Assembly (NCBI GenBank): GCA_948567375.1
Contig: OX419759.1
Location: 41,207,493 to 41,271,492 of the forward strand
Source of the DNA: Lunularia cruciata
Taxonomy: Eukaryota > Streptophyta > Marchantiopsida > Lunulariales > Lunulariaceae
DNA: 64,000 nt
Direction of reading: 5' to 3'
Shown here: positions 1-12,768 of the stretch, in pieces
Layout of the letters: each line of letters opens with the position of its first letter
Numbering within the stretch: position 1 is the stretch's first letter
Translations under genes and position numbers: made by a program
The notes under the pieces: model-generated
Databases searched by the model: none
Told to the model about the DNA's origin: nothing
What the model saw: only the letters and a program-made list of their open reading frames with translations

Positions 1-1503
1 AACAAGACTTGGGAGTTAGTGAAGCTTCTAAAACATCAACAATTGGTGGACATGAAGTGGGTCTACAAACTGAAAGATAGCTCCAATGATGGAGAAAAAA
101 GATCTACAAGGCCTTCTTGGTGGCCAAGGGCTTCACACAAGAAAAAGGTGTGGATTACAATGAGGTCTACTCTCTAATTACTAAGTATGCCACTATTTGC
201 TTATTGTGTATATTTGAGACTTTCTTTGGTCTTATCTTAGATCAAATAGATGTTGTCATTGCTTTTCTCTGTGGCAACTTAGATGTGGTGATCTTCATGA
301 GACAAACTATGGGCTTTGTGGAGAAAAGCCAAGAAGATATGGTTTGCAAGTTGCTAAAATCCTTGTATAGATTGAAGCAAGCTCCTAGACAATAGAACAA
401 GCAATTTGATGATTTCATGAGGTCACAAGGATTTAAATTGAGTGTGTATGATCCTTGTATATACATGAAAAAGGTGAGTAATGAAGTCTTTGGCTTCATT
501 ATTCTGGTACTCTATGTGGATGATATGCTTAATAAAGCTAGGAATAGATCTAATGTTGATAAGCTCAAAGCTCTCTTGAGTTTTGAGTTTAGAATGAAAG
601 ATCTTGGTACAACAAGGAGGATTTTGAGGATAGAGATCCAGAGAAACTTGGAGGATAGGAAGTTGTGGTTAACTCAAGGAAAATATGCTAGAAAGGTACT
701 TGTGAGATTTAAAATGGAGAATTGCAAGGCTGTGAGAACTCCTTTAGTTCCTCACTTCAAACTTTCATAAGCTCTTTTCCAACAGATGCAATGGAGAAAG
801 GTTTGATGTCAAAGATCTCCTACAACAAGGCAATAGGAAGTCTCATGTATTTGATGATTTGCACTAGGCCTAACATTGCTCTAGCTATGGGCAAGACTAG
901 CAAATGTTTGTCAAATCCAAGGAGGATGTATTGGGAAGCTATGAAGCGGATCCTCAAATATCTCAAGGGTATATTGGATTTTGGCCTTGTGTTTGATGCT
1001 AAATCATGCAATGCCAAATCACTTATTGGCTATGTAGATGTTGATTATGGACAAGATCTGGATGGGAAGAAATCTATGACTGGATATGTGTTTACACTTG
1101 GAGGTAGATGCATAAGTTGGAGACTACATTGCAAAATTTTATAGCTTAATGTACTACAAAAGTTGAGTATGTAGCGGTAGCAAAAGTAGTAAAGGAAGAA
1201 ATTTGGTTGGACATGCTTATCATAGAGATGGGATTGACACATGACACTATGAATCTTCATTGTGATAGCCAGAGTGCTTTTTATCTAGCTATAAATCAAG
1301 GGATGGAGAGTAGAGAGAAGCGCATCGACATCAGGTATCATTTTCTCAAGCAACGTGTGTCTGAAAAAATGATTGAGCTAGTCAAGATTGACAGTAAACT
1401 CAATCTTGCTGATGCTTTTACCAAAGTGATTTCTTTGGAGAGTTTTTTGAGACATCATGCCAAATTGAAGGTTTTGAATTTGGACACAAGCAGATTAGAC
1501 TAG
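1..1503 (+). mobile_element. Ty1/copia retrotransposon, 3' half of pol (reverse transcriptase and RNase H), broken
   Basis: The window opens inside a copia pol gene. In order I see the RT entry block (KWVYKLK, then LVAKGFTQEKGVDYNEVYS), the segment CKLLKSLYRLKQAPRQ, the catalytic motif LYVDDML (YVDD at 513-524), FRMKDLG, an NKAIGSLMYLMICTRPNIA block, and an RNase H domain (SLIGYVDVDYGQDLDGKKSM, later HCDSQSA and NLADAFTK). The gene is dead. There is a frameshift near 100-115, a Trp codon turned to TAG at 393-395, a stop at 768-770 with a frame change, and another stop and frame change near 1140. The original stop is probably TAG at 1501-1503. Gag, protease and integrase would lie to the left, outside the window. 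The family call is firm; the lineage within copia is not determined. Confidence 0.93.
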
Positions 1504-1676
1504 CAATTGTGTTAGCTATATATATGATTTTATTCTATCATGTTTAGGCTACGGCGTAGTTCTAGTTAAATCTAGTTTATAGAGGGACCTATGTTAGCTT
1601 TCCTTCTAGGACTTCCGATAGAATAATCATATAGGTTATAGAGGTTGAGAACCCCAAGACATGTGTCAAGGGAGAT

Positions 1677-1917
1677 TGTTAGGAGTTAACTCAAGTCTTT
1701 AGTATATATCTTGAGTTAGTCTGATTGTGGTCAGTTAGACTAAGGTTGGACTACTATATGAGAGAGCTAGTAAAAGCTCTCCATGGCACAGTAGTCTGAT
1801 TATCGGAAATGTTACATGTGTGTTCCCCTGGACGTAGCCTCAATGAGGTGAACCACGTATTTTCTTGCATCGTACATGGTGCATGCGTAACTTGTGTATT
1901 ACTGAATTGGACTATCA
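1677..1917 (+). repeat. Probable 3' LTR of the copia element
   Basis: A purine-rich stretch (AAGGGAGAT) at 1668-1676 has the position and composition of a polypurine tract and is followed directly by TGTTAGGAGTTAAC, a typical copia LTR start. About 170 bp of untranslated sequence separate the pol stop from it. The 3' edge is uncertain: I place it at a CA (1916-1917) just before a tandem repeat array begins. The 5' LTR is outside the window, so the ends cannot be confirmed by pairing. Confidence 0.55.
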
Positions 1918-2690
1918 ATAATGAGTGTTTATTTCTCCTAAGTGAGTGTTTATTATGAAGAGATCACAACCAACTCGTTTGAACAGGCATTGATTGCACT
2001 ACTAAGGCACCTTGAGATTATGGAGAAAGTGCAAGATGATTGATACAAGCAATTTAGTGATTGTGAAGAGAAAGTGAGGGTTTATTTCTTCTTGGCTTGA
2101 ATTATGAACAAATAATGAGTGCTTCTTTCTTCTAAGTGAGTGTTTATTGGGAAGAGATCAAAGCCAATTCTTTTGGATTGGCACTAACCAAACTATTGAG
2201 AGACCTTGAGATTTTGGAGAAAGTGCAAGATGATTGATATGTGCAATTTAGTGATTGTAAAAAGAAAGTGGAGAGGGTTTATTTCCTCTAGGCTTGAATT
2301 GTGAATAGATAATGAGTGTTGATATTTTCTAAGTGAATTTTTATCAAGAAGAAGTCACATCCAACTTGTTTGAATGGGTACTGACCAAACCATTGAGAGA
2401 CCCTAAGATTCTTTTAAGTAAAGAGATCATGACCAAATTATTTGAATGAGCACTAACCGAATTGCTCAAACATGTTGAGATTATGGAGAAAGTGTAAGAT
2501 GATTGATACGGGCAATTTAGTGATTGTGAAGAGCAAGTGAGGGTTTATTTTTTCTAGGCTTGAACTATGAATAGAGAATGAGTGTTTATCAAGAAGAGGT
2601 CACATCCAACTTGTTTGAATAGGTACTGACCAAAATATTGAGAGACCCTAAGACTATGGAGAAAATACCAATGTGCAACAATAAGAGAAC
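1918..2690. repeat. Tandem array, about four diverged copies of a roughly 195-bp unit
   Basis: Copies begin near 1918, 2111, 2309 and 2576, each opening with a variant of AATAATGAGTGTTTAT. Each continues through a TAAGTGAGTGTTTAT or TCAAGAAGA block, then GAGATTATGGAGAAAGTG, GCAAGATGATTGATA and GCAATTTAGTGATTGTGAAG, and ends in a variant of TAGGCTTGAATTATGAA. Copy 3 is about 267 bp because part of its middle is repeated inside it; copy 4 is cut short. There is no open reading frame. The array begins where I place the end of the copia LTR. Confidence 0.85.
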
Positions 2691-5438
2691 CATATCTAAA
2701 GAGTTTGGGTTGAAGGTTAAAAATTTCTATTGTATTTAAATACATTAAACGTAAAATATATTCTATCAAGAAAATCATGCTTGAGATGGTGGGAAAATGG
2801 TAGAGCATTGTAAGCTCAAGGAGTTAGGCAGAGTTGTCCTTTCAAGTTGACCGCTCACCATGATCATAGGGAGCAAGAGGTCATATCCTGGTATTGTCTG
2901 CAAAACAATTGCAAATCTTGTCAAAAGAGTTTAACAATCCATCTATAGTGCGGGGTGTAAACTCAAAGTTGGAGTTATATTTGATCCCAAAACAGATGAT
3001 GCCTTTGAACTACCCTCACTATGACTCTTAGATAAGGTTGAAAAGAGGATTACGTCAATCAAAATATAGTAAATGCATTTGTGACATTGAAAGTTAGACA
3101 TTTGCCAAAATTGAGACAAGGTCCACAAAGCTTCCATGAAGATGACTGTAAGCAAATAACTCATTAGAAGAACCTGAGAACTCCCAAAAGAACTCAAAGA
3201 CAAAGTCTCATGCTTTGTCAATAAAGAGAATGTTATTGCATGTATCAATGTAAATCCACTGATTATTATTGGGTGATGAAGACTGCCTAATAACTTTATT
3301 CTCTTGTTTGCTATGTAATGGAAATTTGGAGCTATTTGCCCAATGTCTAAGAGAACCAGGCCAACCTGCAGTTTGACATATCAAGCAATGTCATCCATTT
3401 ATCAACTTATGCTTCTTCTTGATGCATCTCAATAGATTCCTATCATCTATTGTGATAGCTCTAGATCTGATTGGTGATAACACTCCAAAAGATTCTTGAG
3501 CTTCCAATGAGCTATATTTTTCAATAGCCTTTCCATTGCAAAGCTGCTTAATTGTATTCATGAGTGATAACAACCCATTTATGGCTATTTTGTACATATT
3601 CTCATTGGCATTGTTAGCTATAGATATCAATCCTTTTGAAAACTCATCCAAGTTTTGGTTATGGGTATCAAATTTCCTAGGGCATCAAATTGCTCAATCA
3701 ACTTCATGTGCAGATCTTTGGAAGTTCCCATCTTTGACAAACTTAAATCATTGCACATTTGCACTTAAGAGATTTAGCTTGCATCAACGATGCCTAATTC
3801 AATGAAGGTTTGCTCATATAGATGATGATTATACATCCTAAACCACAGTACTAATATTATGCTTGTATATAGTTCATCAAAAACATGATATTATATTTTT
3901 ATATATATATAGAGAGAGAGAGCACAAATCCCACAACATTGAATCAAGCTTGAAGTGAATGTCTAGCAAGAGCAAGTAGGGTAAGGCAAAGATCATCATG
4001 GTCAAGGACAATAACAAAATGAGACATTCCACCCCTCTTGTATCTTTTGGTTGCCATGTTCTAGTAGAAGGATTTGATTCTACAAGATGATAGGAATATC
4101 CATTTGAGAGATTTAATTGATCAACATATTTACTCCAAGTTTTGCATTGTTGCACAAGAGTCTTGAGCTCATTCAATGCCAAAAAATCTTGATGTCTAAT
4201 AATACCCAGTAGATGATTTGATATTTGGTGCAAGTTGAAGTTCTTGAAGTCCTATTTTGACTCTCCTTGTTCTTTGATCCAAGAATTATTGGACTCAACT
4301 CTCCGCTTTGAATGGCAACATGACCAACCATGTAGTGCTTTGCAATAAACGTAGTACAAACTTTTTCTTGCTCCGCCCATACAAACTACAAAAAATTGAT
4401 TGCACTTGGATAATTATCAAATTTAGAGAATGCATTGTTATATTTTGCTTCAAACTCATCTATTGTCTCAATCATCTCAAATATCAATGAATTGCATTGC
4501 TTAACAGAACTCCTACAAACATCTTGTGGCATGTTACTACAACAAGCAATAATAAGAAGATTTGAATAAGAGTATGCTTTGCTTCAATGTTGACGTTGTA
4601 AGAGAGAATGTTGAAGCTCCATCAATCATCAAAACAACACCTTCTTGATCCAATCCAAAGAGTTGAGCTGTTATGATTGCTACATCCAAAGCTTTTGATG
4701 TAGAAAAAGACATTCCTATCAAGGTTGTATAGCCAATGATGTAGATGTTGTTGAAAACCATCATGGTCAAGTTGTATGATGTTATCTTGAGGTTTTGTCC
4801 AAATTTGTGAAATCTCCATATATTTGGCATATGGTATCAAGGAAGGCTTTTGGACACAAATCTCTTCAACTCTCATTGAGGTATCATAACAGATGTCAAA
4901 AATACAACCATCTGCCAAAATATTTTTGCACATCATCATGAATACATTTATGGCATTCGGATCTCTACCAAAAGCCTTATTTCCTCCTTGGCTTTGACTC
5001 AATATATGAGATTATCTTCATAATCAATATTTGGCCTTTGCCACCTCATCATGCGCCAAAGCTTCCCATTGGGGACAAAGGCACCTATCTCCATCATCAA
5101 ATCAAGTTCTTCCACTATTAACTCAACTTCATAATACCTTTACGTAACACCATCAATTGTGCTCTATGGGATACAGTAATTGTGTTCCATATTGAGATCA
5201 TTAGTTTCTCCTTTGCTAACATACTCCTTATCTTGGAAAAGATATTTGAATGGGATTTAAAATGTGCATTTATTGTTATCCAATCGGACAGTTTTTCAAT
5301 ATAAAAACATCTTCCCTTCCAAAAATCTCTAGAGCTCTTGTTTTGTCCATCTTAAAGAAATTCTTGCCTATTACAAAACCTTCTTTTTGTACAATTTCCC
5401 AAATATGAGGTAATAGACTGACCTCGGAAGAAGCAAAC
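2691..5438 (-). other. Unassigned decayed region with minus-strand ORF pieces
   Basis: No gene can be named here. Minus-strand open stretches of 80-130 codons recur (2943-3248, 3391-3651, 3877-4233, 4537-4830, 4622-5002). Their composition looks more coding-like than the plus strand, for example SKGLISIANNANENMYKIA near 3640-3590 and ALDVAIITAQLFGLDQEGVV near 4700-4630. The two ORFs at 4537-5002 overlap in different frames, and a coding-like reading passes from one to the other, which suggests a frameshifted pseudogene or an old transposon. A short TA/GA simple repeat lies at 3897-3921. I recognise no domain. Confidence 0.25.
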
Positions 5439-5548
5439 CAAAGGCTCGCTAGCTTGATTATAGCATTACCAACAAAATCATTATCAGAGTGATCAAAGGC
5501 CCGCTAGCTTGATTACAGCATTACCAACAAAATCATTATCGGATTGAT
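5439..5548. repeat. Tandem duplication of a 55-bp unit
   Basis: Two adjacent copies, 5439-5493 and 5494-5548, differ at only a few positions. Both contain CTAGCTTGATTA and GCATTACCAACAAAATCATT. Confidence 0.9.
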
Positions 5549-7884
5549 CACCATATCAATTTGAGTAACCAATAACAACCATGCTAGTTTTGGAGTTTTT
5601 GATGAAATCATATCTTGTATGATGATTGGCAACAAAATGTGGAGTGAGATATGCATCATATTGGGAGACCTGCGTCACATTGGTAGTAGAACTAAGGAGT
5701 GAGGGATTCAAGTCAACGGCCCCAAGGCTCGTGGGAATGCAAAATTCATATGAAATAATAAAAGATTGTCAAACAATGTTCTATGCACAATGCTTGTGCA
5801 GCTCAACTCTCACTATTGACTACCTGTTGTAGGTGACACTCTCTCCTTCTAGACTGCTTGACAACGAGAACACCACTTGAAAGGCGGAAGCTCAAGAGGA
5901 TAGAAACGGCTTCCTTCCGCCTACTATTTCCATGATTGTTCCGGGGTTTGCCAGAGGGAAAGAAAATGTACTGTACAACAATAAGGAAAAGTACTGGAGA
6001 TATCTTTCCAGATTCAGGAGCCCCGTCGTGCTCTTGTTAGCTTATGTATGTGATGTCTTTCACCTTTCCACCCTAAATGTATCTGAGCATTGGGTGTTGA
6101 ATCTCCAACCTTCGGGGTATCAAAGTTTACGAAGGACGTATAATTTTGTATCTGTTCCACTATGCACAATCGAGTGACATTACATGTGGTGATGAAGGTC
6201 GTTTGCTCGAAGAATGTATGACGAAGAGTATGGGTGAGACTCTGTCAAAATTGCTGTATGCTCTGCTGATAACGGAAAACCCAACTGTATCAGTTCCGGT
6301 CAATCGAATAAGTGAGACGACTCTTGGTCCTTGGGACGTGTGGAGTAACTCATCATACCAGGGAAGTTGCTGTCTTAAGACGTACGTACTAAGTACGTAC
6401 AGTGGTATGTACCTACCATATGTACGTGCGTACTAAGAATGTACAGGCGTCGGAAGGTGTGGACGATTTCCGATCTCATTTTCTATCTGCAAGACTGTGC
6501 AAGTACTTATATAAAGCTCTAACTTCCTATAATCTGGTTGTTTGAGCTTTACATCACTCAATATCTGTACCCTTGTATTGCCCCTATTTGCATGTCAGTT
6601 GGATAGTCGTACTCTGCATGGATCACAAGTTCACCATTTCGTTGGGTGCCCGTGCTATGCATGGTGGTCAAGGTCCTAACAACCAACTTCAAAGAAGTCT
6701 TCGAAATCACGATTCAGGCTCTGGCTTTCTAGTCGTTGTGGGTAAGGTTAAAGAAGTCACTTGGTGATAGAGAAACCATATGGATAGGACTGCATTACAG
6801 TCTATGACACCATCGAACCTCGAATGACATTCCTGACAGACGTGTCAGGTCTCGAATTTCACGACTGATTCAAATTTATTTGTCCAGTTGTATTATGTGT
6901 TAAATTTTGCTTCCAAGAACAGAGAGATACTACTACTCCCAGAAAATTGACGTAATTATTATGTTACTTAAAACGATCGAAGGCTACGGATCTGCACCGT
7001 GATCGACGCGCCTCAATTCGGGTAGGTTCGCTCTAATTGATCACCAAAGTCAATGTTCTCCTGGACAGTCGAGGTCTAGACCTTCTTCCTCTCGGGAACC
7101 TCATCCTGTAGACAACTGCTACTGTAGTTAGTTTGTTTGCGTGCCCCCCCTGTTAGGTTGTTCTGCAGGAGGCTGATTGATTAATGTTTCCTTAGATTCT
7201 TAGACTGCGAAAATATAGAATATCAACGCAACCAGTGGAAGGCTTCAATTATATCTGATTACCTGGACAGAAAGGAACTGATCCAATTCTTCCTGTCGCA
7301 TTCTTATGAACCAAATCAACATTTTAAATATCCTTCTTAAAGGTCTTACGACAAACGTTCATGAGAGGAAAAAGAGGCTACAGAGTCTCGGGATTGACTG
7401 ACAGATCTGGAACTTCTGAATGGACTTACACTTGTTTGCTCGAAGTAGGTCGTTGATATTCAAAATCGGCAGCGCGGTGCTCACTTCCAGTGTACAACGT
7501 GTTCCGAAGTCTACAAGGTGATTTTAAGGAGAAAGAGGCCAATACTCATTTGCTGTCCTATGAAGGCAGACATGTCGAGAACCACCAAGTTATACAAAAT
7601 TTATATCTACACATACGATTGTTCCCTAGACGCAGTTTTCGATGCAAATGGTCACAGCCTTGTTTTCCATAGTTCTTTTTTATGAGAACTGTCAGTGCCA
7701 CCCCACCTATATTTTGCTCTCGCCTTTCTGTCGTGGAAAAGGATGACGTGCCCCCCAACCCCCTCCCTTCTCTTTAGGACGTCACACGTTATGCCGGCAT
7801 GGTTGGCAATAGTAAAAGGTAAAATATATAGTAATTTTTTTATTATTTATTGAGAAATGTTCCAAAATAATTTATTTAAAAGAA
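5549..7884. other. Non-genic stretch, no supported gene
   Basis: Only short open frames without recognisable domains. Points to note are a run of GTAC-containing inverted repeats at 6382-6434, a TATA-like ACTTATATAAAG at about 6504-6515 with no convincing gene after it, and short C-rich runs near 7142 and 7750. Confidence 0.5.
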
Positions 7885-7980
7885 ATGAAACCTAGTTCCA
7901 TTTTACCTTTTTCGTCTCTGCCTTGTACGGCTTGATGCGTCTTGACTTCCTCCGTGTTCTCTATGCGGTCGCCTTTTTCT
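7885..7980 (+). mobile_element. RLE-type LINE family, solo 3' end (copy 1)
   Basis: About 95 bp match the shared 3' terminus of the family: a CCATTTTACCTTTTT box, then a variant of GTCTCTCCCTTGTACGGC, a CTTGATG...TCTT box and the terminal GCGGTCGCCTTTTT. It is strongly 5' truncated and has no poly(A). A possible target-site duplication is TTAAAAGAAA at 7876-7885 against TTAAAAAGAAAA at 7982-7993, which matches only with one inserted base. Confidence 0.8.
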
Positions 7981-8634
7981 CTTAAAAAGAAAATATACTC
8001 CAACATGCTCCATTTTCAATTTTCATTTCACCATTCATCCCTCCTCGCTCCATATGTGTTGGCTGAGAGCAGTTGTGGCAGTGCTAGAGTTGAACCAGGC
8101 ATGCGAGGAAGGGATTTTGGTAATAACTTTTGCTATATGTGGTATTTTGAAATATATGTCTTTTAAATAGAATGTTTAGAAAATAATTAATATTTATTAC
8201 CAAATTTAATATTTAGATAATTTAGAATGAAATATTTAGATCAAAATTTGGACAACAATAACAATTGGAACCATGCCTTTCCCTCTCCTCTCAGTCATCA
8301 CGTTATGCTGTCATGGGTGACAGTAATAAAAACGTCAATCACAATAATAGTTTTTTTTCTCAGTTTTCTTTTTGGCTCACTCTCACCAATATTACTAGTC
8401 AAAGAATTTAAGATTAAATAAAAGCCAGAAGCCGGTATCCAAGTTTAATACTCACTGTTTTTTATCATGGTTAGAAATATTCATATTTGTTTATCTTCAA
8501 TCATGGTGTTGGTAAAACTCTGAACTGCAAGTGCGTTGCTTAAAGATTAAGTTGTACCTTACTTAAATTTTCTGTTGAACCAGGAGAGTAAATAGCAGCT
8601 TAAGCTTAAGCTGTACTTTACTTGGAACTCTCAA
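7981..8634. other. Non-genic AT-rich stretch
   Basis: No supported gene and no repeat recognised, apart from direct repeats of the sequence TTAAGCTTAAGCTGTAC around 8545-8625 in diverged form. Confidence 0.4.
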
Positions 8635-10835
8635 GAAAGGGTGACCTCATAGAAAAAAACAAAGGATGGGAAGACACCATCAAGCCGTACAAGGGAGAGA
8701 CTAAAAAGGTAATATGGTGCTAAGCCCCAATAAAGTCTATATGAGGAATTTGCCCCACTGCACTATATCCAAGCTATGCAAGTCATACGGTCTACAAACA
8801 ACTGGAGCATATGAAGAAACATCACCTAAAGTGATTGCTCTCCTATGGAATGCACCATTCATTGCCCTTTGTAGAGCAATGGACACATGATGTCTAATAT
8901 ATGCTACAAAGTATGAGAGTGAGAGTGGTACTCCTTGGCGTCTAACATGATAAGCTCTCGTACACTCCCTGGCAAATGTGTCAAACATCTTTTCTATAGC
9001 TCCATATATCTCCAATGATATGGGAAAAAAGAGGTGACCTTGTTGCATGCCCCTATACTTGGAGACCTTGCAACCTACTACTACAATCGTCACCCATCTA
9101 GGGGGATGGGTAATCACTCCCTCCAAAATTGTATCTCGCATAGGGTCCATAACCATGACATCCGCTACTATCACCTAATCATCTTGGACCAAGTATAAGT
9201 CTGCCCTGACACATGTCATCTGCAAAGCATACAAACGCTCCCTTCAAGCCAAGTATCCACTCTCTCGTGCCATAGCAAACACTATGTTTCTAATAGCATC
9301 ATGGGTAGCTATTCTCTGTCCTCCAAAAGGACATCATGTCATATGGATCGCTTTTGCATCTAGTGTAGAACCACACTCACAAGTGAGTAATGAAGATGCA
9401 GATGGGTGGACCAAACCTAGGCAAAACCTCATCACTATAGAGAAAGTAGTTTGTGTGAGTCGGAATGCCCTAATACACGGTCGAGCTAGGATCCAAGAGC
9501 CTACACCCTTGCCGGAGCAAGAGCAAAGGCGTGCTCTAGTAGCCTAAGGAATGCACAAGTCAACTAAGAGAGAATGTAGCATGTGCTTACATTTTCTCTC
9601 CATCAAGGAAGATTGTAAATCTCTAGTCCAATCTGACAATAATGAAGCAAAAGATGGAAAGTCCTCTTGTGCCCGTGGGGATAGACTATCTCTTGTCTAT
9701 CACAATAACATATGGAGAGAAAAGGATCTCCTCTCCACCACTATCACAAACGTCTCCAAAATTGGCCTATCAAAAACCACAAAATAAGAAAAAAGTAGAG
9801 GTGTTGAGAGAGCCTAACTAACCAAAAATGCTACAGGTGTTGTCTCCTCCATGGATAGCAAGCCAACCTCCCCTCACTCACACACACAAAAGATTGGCAA
9901 AATTGTTTGTCTATGTGCCAAATCACTATCACACACTCAAATATCCTTGCTCCAATAATATCACCAAAGACTCCTATAATCCTTCTTTCAAAGGCTCTCA
10001 AGCGTGATAGGAAGGATGAGGAGGGGGGAACTATACTGATGAGGTAGGATGGTCGACAAGCAATACTAGAAGAGATTATATCAAATGCCACATGCGGATC
10101 TCCTAATAACGAAAGGTCATCCACATGGATAACATCCTCTACAAGATCAACATCTAAGAAGCGTGTGAAAAAATCCTCAAATCCTATTGGCACTCCAAGA
10201 ACATGTAGTCCATTTGTAGATGTGATACATCCCTGTAGAAGCTCAAGGTGGGGAGGGATATCTAATAGAGACCATGCCTTGCACTTTGACACCTTGACTC
10301 TCAAACCTACTAGATGTAGCTTGGTAGTCAAGTGGTCAAAGGCCTGCGTAATCTGATCTACAAGGCCCACAATGTGTGTATCATATGCCAAAGAGAGAAA
10401 TACACAACTAGGCATGGCCAAAGTAGTAGATAAGAGAGCCCTAAAGTGAGCCATAGCAAATAAGTGTCCCCCTAAAGGATCTCCTTGACGTGTACCAATA
10501 GTTGACTCCAATACAATGACTCTCTCTTGTGAACAACCATGTTGGTAGTACATGGAAGTAGTAGAGCCATAAAAAAATACCACACAAAAGGAATAAGACT
10601 CACCAAGGATCCACCAGCCTCCCTAAGCTCTCTAAAGATGGATGCCCGTGAGACGCTATTAAAAGCGTTATCAACATCCACCTGTAGGACGACCCACTTC
10701 AGATGGATATCTAGGAGTGCCCTAATGCCTAGAGATATAGCCTCACATCCTCCAAGTGTAGCTACTCCAAACTGAAGTGGATTGAAGTGTTGTCAAAAGT
10801 GAGAATGATGCTTAAGGACAATGGTATGAAGTAGT
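8635..10835 (-). mobile_element. RLE-type LINE, 5'-truncated copy with RT and endonuclease remnants (copy 2)
   Basis: Reading the minus strand, the copy starts inside the RT fingers near 10835. The palm follows (VDNAFNSVSRASIFRELREA at about 10676-10617; GTRQGDPLGGHLFAMAHF near 10497-10444; the active-site region LAYDTHIVG at about 10390-10365). A zinc motif CECG is at 9381-9370, followed by an HDAIR block and FAMARE. Next come RADLYLV (9207-9187), VIVADV and KYRGMQQGH (about 9062-9037), and a C-terminal tail HRRAITLGD. Stops and frameshifts break it many times. The right-hand edge, which is the 5' truncation, is placed where similarity to the 49.5-53.3 kb copy fades. The left-hand edge is the family 3' terminus in mutated form (CTATGAGGTCACCCTTTC on the minus strand). 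Confidence 0.88.
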
Positions 10836-12768
10836 TAAAGACAAACTATCTAGACTTAGGAGATAGAATGTTAGTAAAATGTTGTAGCAAAAGCTATGAC
10901 ACTCAAGTGAACAAATTGATTGCATGCATCCTCAACTTGAGATTGGTTTTCTTAAGACTTTTAGAGTAACCTTGGAGTTCAGTATACACTTTGGTAAGGA
11001 AGCATCTCAAAGAAAGGATGCACGGATTTGAAGAATAAGTTCGATTCCTTCTTCATAGTTTCTTCTATTGGCTAATTAATGAAGTGCAAGCTATAGAGAA
11101 AAGTGTGTGAACAGCTTACACAAATCAACAGCATTGTTAATTTGATAATCTTGTAATATTTTATTTTATTTTAATAATTTATACTTTGAACAAATCATTT
11201 CATAGAAATCTAATTGGTCCAGATAATTGCAATTAGTAGACTTAAAATGATAGTTGACATCAGACTATTCCACACATGAAAATCATATTAGTCTCAGTAT
11301 CTAAAACTACTACCAACTCTAATTTCAGAATATATATACTATTCATTGCCTTCAAAATTTGATAGTTAACATTACTACATAGTATTCTAAACATTTAAAT
11401 ATAACTTTGAGGAAATCAATATCCCATTATCATTTGATTGTTTCTATTTAGGAAGGAGATAGTTGATGCATTTGATATCACTAAATGATTTATCAAAATT
11501 GGATGGCTTCTAAAAGTTCTCATTAATTAAAATGATCTAAGAACTAGAATAAGTCAAATATAGAATAAATACACTCTTTTTTATAAAATTAAAAATAAAT
11601 TTCATTTAAAACTGAGTTCTGGTTTTACATTAAGGGAGAATGAATTATCTTTAAAATATTGATCATCAAATATTTAAAAAAATATTTTTTAAATATTAGT
11701 GAGTTTTCTACATATGTTTGATCACTAATTTTCTTCATGTGAATAAATTCAAAGAAATTTATTTTTCTTTGTTATGTTTACATTTGGTTTGGATATTATT
11801 TCACTCCCAATCCAACTTTTTTATACCTTGTACTTTCAATGTCAAGAAGATAATATGAATAAATTTCTTAAAACTATAAAGGAAGTTTTTATTGTTATGT
11901 ATTTATGTCCATTTTAATTATATTGAAGATCTACTTGCTAAGGTATATACAAATATTACTTAATAATTCAATATAAGGCATTGGCATATTGATCAATTAG
12001 AAAGCTAGTAAAAGCAATAACTTTCATTGGAATGCTAGTAAAATTGGTAGCTTTATTGGTTCTTATATATACAAATGTAAGATTTAGGATTGCGTAAGAT
12101 ACTATAAAAGATGCCAATAATGCATAAGATACCAATAATGATTTGATAACCATTCTATAACTTGATAAATAATGTTTTCAAATCATTATTAATGTAATCT
12201 ATTTCTCAGTGTTCTATATGTGTTTTATGTATCCTCCAATTGAGTACTTTGTGTACTTGTATAATGGAATTCAGTTTTGGACATTTGATAGTATTAGCGT
12301 GTACTAAAGCTTGTGTTCAAATGGAAAGATATTCAAAAGTTTAAGTTGAGTCTGAGCAGATTACACTCTCATATAATATGATGACTGCTCCCTTCTCAAG
12401 TTTCAATTTTCAGATTCCGTATATATAGGGATAGGAACTTGAAACATTTGTGTATTAAGCAACTATGAGCTCAATATTAGATATTTCTTAGGTATTTTAA
12501 GACATTGCAAAGCCCAAGAAAGTAAGCAAAAGAAAAAAAATTACTTTCTTTTATTATAATGCAAAATTGTATTACCTTATTTAGCTCCGTATGCTCACAC
12601 AAGTCTAGAAAAGGTGTCTCATTTGTAGAAACACAAAAGTAGATTTGTGGGTAGATAGGCTTTATCTCCAAATTATGAAAAAGATTGCTTATTTATTTGC
12701 TGAAAAATTGGAATGTGAACTCTATGTATGAATGCTTATTACTAAAATATATTTACTCTATATTTACC
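10836..12768. other. AT-rich non-genic stretch
   Basis: Strongly AT-rich with many stops in all frames. I see no gene, RNA gene or named repeat. The boundary with the LINE copy on its left is approximate. Confidence 0.6.

Noticed and set aside
1918-2690. A CRISPR-like array, because of regular repeats
   Set aside because: The units are contiguous, about 195 bp and diverged, with no short repeats or unique spacers. This is a eukaryotic tandem repeat.
9284-9787. Plus-strand open frames of 87 and 78 codons
   Set aside because: They are antisense to the endonuclease part of the minus-strand LINE copy, where the known motifs lie.
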